6,881 nt of DNA, from the NCBI GenBank assembly GCA_027371665.1, contig DAHXMP010000108.1, positions 1-6,881 of the forward strand. Direction: 5' to 3'. This DNA comes from Bacteroidota bacterium. GTDB taxonomy: Bacteria; Bacteroidota; Ignavibacteria; Kapaibacteriales; UBA2268. The notes beneath the pieces are model-generated. The model ran no database searches and was not told where the DNA came from. It saw only the letters and a program-made list of their open reading frames with translations. Positions 4,275 to 6,881 of this stretch are shown here, piece after piece. Positions within the stretch are counted from its first letter, which is position 1. The number at the start of each line of letters is the position of its first letter. The position numbers were made by a program, and so were the translations under genes.

Positions 4275-6752
4275 TCATGAGTTTCTCTTAACTTTTATTT
4301 TCTTTTTCCCTGTCAGCCTGTGATAAAATTCCAAAGAAAGAGGTTTAACGGATTTCTCATACGCCTCGAATATCGGTGCTGCAACAGCAATTGAGATAAG
4401 TGCAAGATTCAGATTCAAATCAATTTTCAAATAATGAAAGAAAAAAATCGTAGCAACAAGTATCAACATTGATTCCACGACAAATACAAATACACTCAGC
4501 AGTTCATACCAAGTATCAATTTTTGCCTTAATTAAAAGAAAAACCAGGATAATTACAAAACACAAAACATAAGAAAGCAGGAAGTCCAACCAGGCAGGAA
4601 CCGTATATAAAAACTTTCCCTGCAATATCATAGAAATAATCGAAGCTTGTATATTGATATCATACATGTCGGGATAAGTCCTGCCCATAAAGTTCGGGTT
4701 CAGGGGCGTGAAGTATTTATCTCTCAGGACAAAGGGATATTTTTCAGGGTCATCCCTGGGGTCATAATCACCGAGAAGTACAATTTTATTTGATAAATCA
4801 GCCAGCAAATCAGGTTGAATGAAGACATCAACATAATCAACAGAAATAAATCTTTTATAATCGCTCCAGTTAATCGTTTCGATTTTATTATTTCTTTTAA
4901 TGAAATTTTCCGCAGCGACGGGATTCGCCGATTTTGCAATCAGTAACGGGAAAGAATACATCATACCGTTTTTGTCTTCTATTCCCGGCAGAAAATCCCT
5001 GACCGTCGAATAGTTCTGCCTGCCTGATATTACGATATTATTAAAGCCCTGTTTGAATAAATGGGTGTATTCGGGCGGCGAACTTCTTATTGTAAAATTC
5101 CTCAATGAATTGGTTTTGAATCTCAGCTTACAGGCAAGTACTAGATTTTTGGTTTTCGATAATGAACTGATTAAAACCGAATCGGCAGATGAATTTTTAT
5201 CTTCCTTAAAAATTTTATCAATTCCTATTACTTTAGGTTTGTATTGATTCATCATGTCAATAAGCTTTGCCAGCTTAAATTTTGATATGCCTTCGATATT
5301 GACGATAACTATGTTCGTGTCAGGCGGATTGGTCTCCGGGTGAGATATCTGTGCAAAACCAATGTCTGTCAGCTTGAAATCATTCACTGCATCCCAATAA
5401 GGCTGGTAAATACGCCCGCTGAAAATCAGGGGAATTAATAATAAGCCCACAAAAACAAATGTAGTGCTTAAAAAGGTATCAATTAATATCTTTTTAAAGT
5501 TCAATTCGCCATTCTCTTCTTCGGCTGTAACGGGCAAAGGTTTTTTTATCTTTGAAAATAAATTTCTTACCCTTATGAACAAAGAAATACCCAGAGGCTT
5601 CAATGAGCCATGATAGCTTTCAAACACTATTTCGGCAACAATCAGCACAAAAACAATAGCCTGCAGTTCCATGTTATAATGGAACCATTTCAATGAATAC
5701 AAAGTAACAAGGAATGTTCCAAACAAAAATCCAGTCAGCACAAGCAATTCAACTGCTTCGTACCATTCTTCATATTTATACCTGATAAACAACAATATTT
5801 CCATTAGCAGGTAAATCAGGAGTACCGTAATAGCCGTTGTCAGCCAGTATGGCATCGAGTTTATATAATGCCCGTCGAGAAGCATCGAGATAATATTTGC
5901 ATGAATAACCACACCGTACATATCAGGAAAAGCTTTTCCAATGTACTGCCTGTTCATAGGTGTAATGAAATTATCCTGGCTGACCTTTGTCGAAGTATCG
6001 GGACCGACGAAGCCCAATAAAATAATTTTCCCTTTTAAAAATGCAAGGCTGTCGCTTTTGCCGAATACATCGTCAACATCGAGAACGGTATATTTATCGA
6101 GATTCCTGCGGAAATTGATAATTTCGCTTTCATTGTCCCGTTTCAGAAGTTTTGCAAAAGCAACAGAATCATAATCCTTCACTATTCTGACTGCAAACGA
6201 GTACTCCTTCCCTTTTGCTAAATCAACGACAGGAACGAACCGCCTCGTTGTCTTGACGAACTCTTCTTCATTCGGAAAATTAGCAAAACCTGTTTTTGCA
6301 TATTTATTGAATATTTCATTCGAAGTAACCAGGGTGTCGAACTTGTCTTGAACTTCGTCATATCCGGCAATTTTGCTTGTCAGCACGAGATTTTTAACGC
6401 GGGACATAGCGTCAACCAGGGGTGTATCGAGTTTGGCAGTCTTCCTGTTCAAAAAGAACGCATCTATGCCAATCACTTTCGGCTTATAACGGTTGACAAT
6501 ATCGAGTTCTTCCGCAATACCTTCCCGGTTTAAATATCCTATGTTCACGATTACGATGTTCGTGTCTTTTTTAATAGCACCGAGGTCGCGGAATTTTGAA
6601 AAATAGACATCGGAAAGCTGGAGGTCCTGGATAAAATTCTGCACAGGGTCGAGAAAGTCAATGTTATAAAAAACAGACAAAAATTTAAGGATAACAATAA
6701 TTATTAATGTTGTGAGAACATTGTCTAACCTATGCCATGTGAGAATTTTCAT
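4275..6752 (-). CDS. Double CHASE2-domain membrane sensor protein without output domain
   Basis: This is an 825-residue inner-membrane protein of two repeated units, offset about 415 residues. Each has one helix (about 13-29; 424-445), a periplasmic CHASE2 domain (30-300; 446-720) and three helices (303-323, 334-353, 362-378; 722-742, 751-772, 778-795). Shared landmarks are NIVIVNI (65, 480), YKPKVIGID (89, 504), a GF/RR-or-RD-F-P segment, GKIILLG/NKIVLLG (241, 655), the PDMY...IISM block (276, 694) and FExYxxSxKPL closing each unit (377, 795). CHASE2 is an extracytoplasmic sensor domain usually followed by a nucleotide cyclase, kinase or other effector. Here the first unit is followed only by a 45-residue cytoplasmic linker and the second by a 30-residue basic tail ending KKKIKVKRNS. 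The start is firm because an in-frame TAA lies 9 nt upstream, but no Shine-Dalgarno sequence is visible. Tandem TGA TGA stops end it. The ligand and partner are unknown; a separate effector protein is inferred. Confidence 0.92.
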   Translation of the reverse strand: MKILTWHRLDNVLTTLIIIVILKFLSVFYNIDFLDPVQNFIQDLQLSDVYFSKFRDLGAIKKDTNIVIVNIGYLNREGIAEELDIVNRYKPKVIGIDAFFLNRKTAKLDTPLVDAMSRVKNLVLTSKIAGYDEVQDKFDTLVTSNEIFNKYAKTGFANFPNEEEFVKTTRRFVPVVDLAKGKEYSFAVRIVKDYDSVAFAKLLKRDNESEIINFRRNLDKYTVLDVDDVFGKSDSLAFLKGKIILLGFVGPDTSTKVSQDNFITPMNRQYIGKAFPDMYGVVIHANIISMLLDGHYINSMPYWLTTAITVLLIYLLMEILLFIRYKYEEWYEAVELLVLTGFLFGTFLVTLYSLKWFHYNMELQAIVFVLIVAEIVFESYHGSLKPLGISLFIRVRNLFSKIKKPLPVTAEEENGELNFKKILIDTFLSTTFVFVGLLLIPLIFSGRIYQPYWDAVNDFKLTDIGFAQISHPETNPPDTNIVIVNIEGISKFKLAKLIDMMNQYKPKVIGIDKIFKEDKNSSADSVLISSLSKTKNLVLACKLRFKTNSLRNFTIRSSPPEYTHLFKQGFNNIVISGRQNYSTVRDFLPGIEDKNGMMYSFPLLIAKSANPVAAENFIKRNNKIETINWSDYKRFISVDYVDVFIQPDLLADLSNKIVLLGDYDPRDDPEKYPFVLRDKYFTPLNPNFMGRTYPDMYDINIQASIISMILQGKFLYTVPAWLDFLLSYVLCFVIILVFLLIKAKIDTWYELLSVFVFVVESMLILVATIFFFHYLKIDLNLNLALISIAVAAPIFEAYEKSVKPLSLEFYHRLTGKKKIKVKRNS

Positions 6753-6881
6753 AAAGAGTTATTTTAAATCAATAAATTAATTTTTGTATTTTTATTATTA
6801 ACCATTATAAAATTGGCATTAATTGACGGAATTTCAATTATGATATTTATTTTTCAAATTAAAAATAATATATTTTTCATT
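6753..6881 (-). promoter_or_regulatory. Upstream region of the CHASE2 gene, no clear promoter
   Basis: The 129 bases before the CHASE2 start are almost entirely A and T. No exact TAnnTTTG is seen on the minus strand; the closest is TTAATTTG at 6855-6862, with one mismatch and its -33 position outside the window. The promoter, or an upstream gene in the same operon, may lie beyond the right edge. Confidence 0.2.

Noticed and set aside
4724..4939. Second minus-strand frame inside the CHASE2 gene
   Set aside because: It is a different frame of a gene whose own frame shows conserved repeated motifs throughout this stretch.
5053..6533. Plus-strand frames at 5053-5247, 5941-6174 and 6348-6533
   Set aside because: All are opposite the CHASE2 gene, short, and without recognisable motifs or start signals.
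1..6881. CRISPR array, insertion sequence, phage or toxin-antitoxin module
   Set aside because: No spaced direct repeats of CRISPR size, no transposase or integrase motifs, no terminal inverted repeats and no toxin-antitoxin gene pair were seen on either strand.

Overview
The window is AT-rich DNA that most likely comes from the Bacteroidota/Chlorobiota (FCB) group, with an Ignavibacteria- or Kapabacteria-like lineage as the best guess. The evidence is one clear and one degenerate type IX secretion (T9SS, Por) C-terminal sorting domain, signal peptides ending in FGQ or SAQ, A-rich ribosome binding regions, and a TAnnTTTG promoter element of the Bacteroidota type. No RNA or housekeeping marker is present, so this placement is inference. 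All four convincing protein genes lie on the minus strand and are read from right to left.

Right part (4275-6752): an 825-residue membrane protein built from two tandem copies of the same unit. Each unit is one transmembrane helix, a periplasmic CHASE2 sensor domain and three transmembrane helices. No kinase, cyclase or other output domain follows either copy, so it looks like a sensor without its own effector. A possible 37-residue hydrophobic peptide (4113-4226) lies 48 nt downstream of its stop.

Middle (3576-4274): about 700 bases without a convincing long gene. The left end, next to the start of the cysteine-rich gene, holds an ordered set of signals on the plus strand: a 9-bp palindrome, a TAnnTTTG promoter element, an 8-bp stem-loop, a 12-bp hairpin and a T tract. 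Together these read as a short structured RNA of about 80 nt with its own promoter and terminator, divergent from the cysteine-rich gene. This is the most interesting candidate for something undescribed. The rest is very AT-rich filler.

Left part (179-3575): three exported proteins. The first is a 205-residue protein with 20 cysteines and no sorting domain. After a 137-nt gap with a perfect 8-bp hairpin comes a 655-residue protein with a six-Asp-box beta-propeller, two fibronectin-III-like domains and a T9SS sorting domain. Only 17 nt later comes a 218-residue exported protein with a degenerate T9SS-type tail. The last two probably form an operon for surface or secreted proteins. A heptanucleotide tandem repeat sits directly downstream of the last gene.

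Functionally the window is an envelope region: a membrane sensor plus several exported proteins. Nothing in the sequence directly links the CHASE2 protein to the secreted ones.
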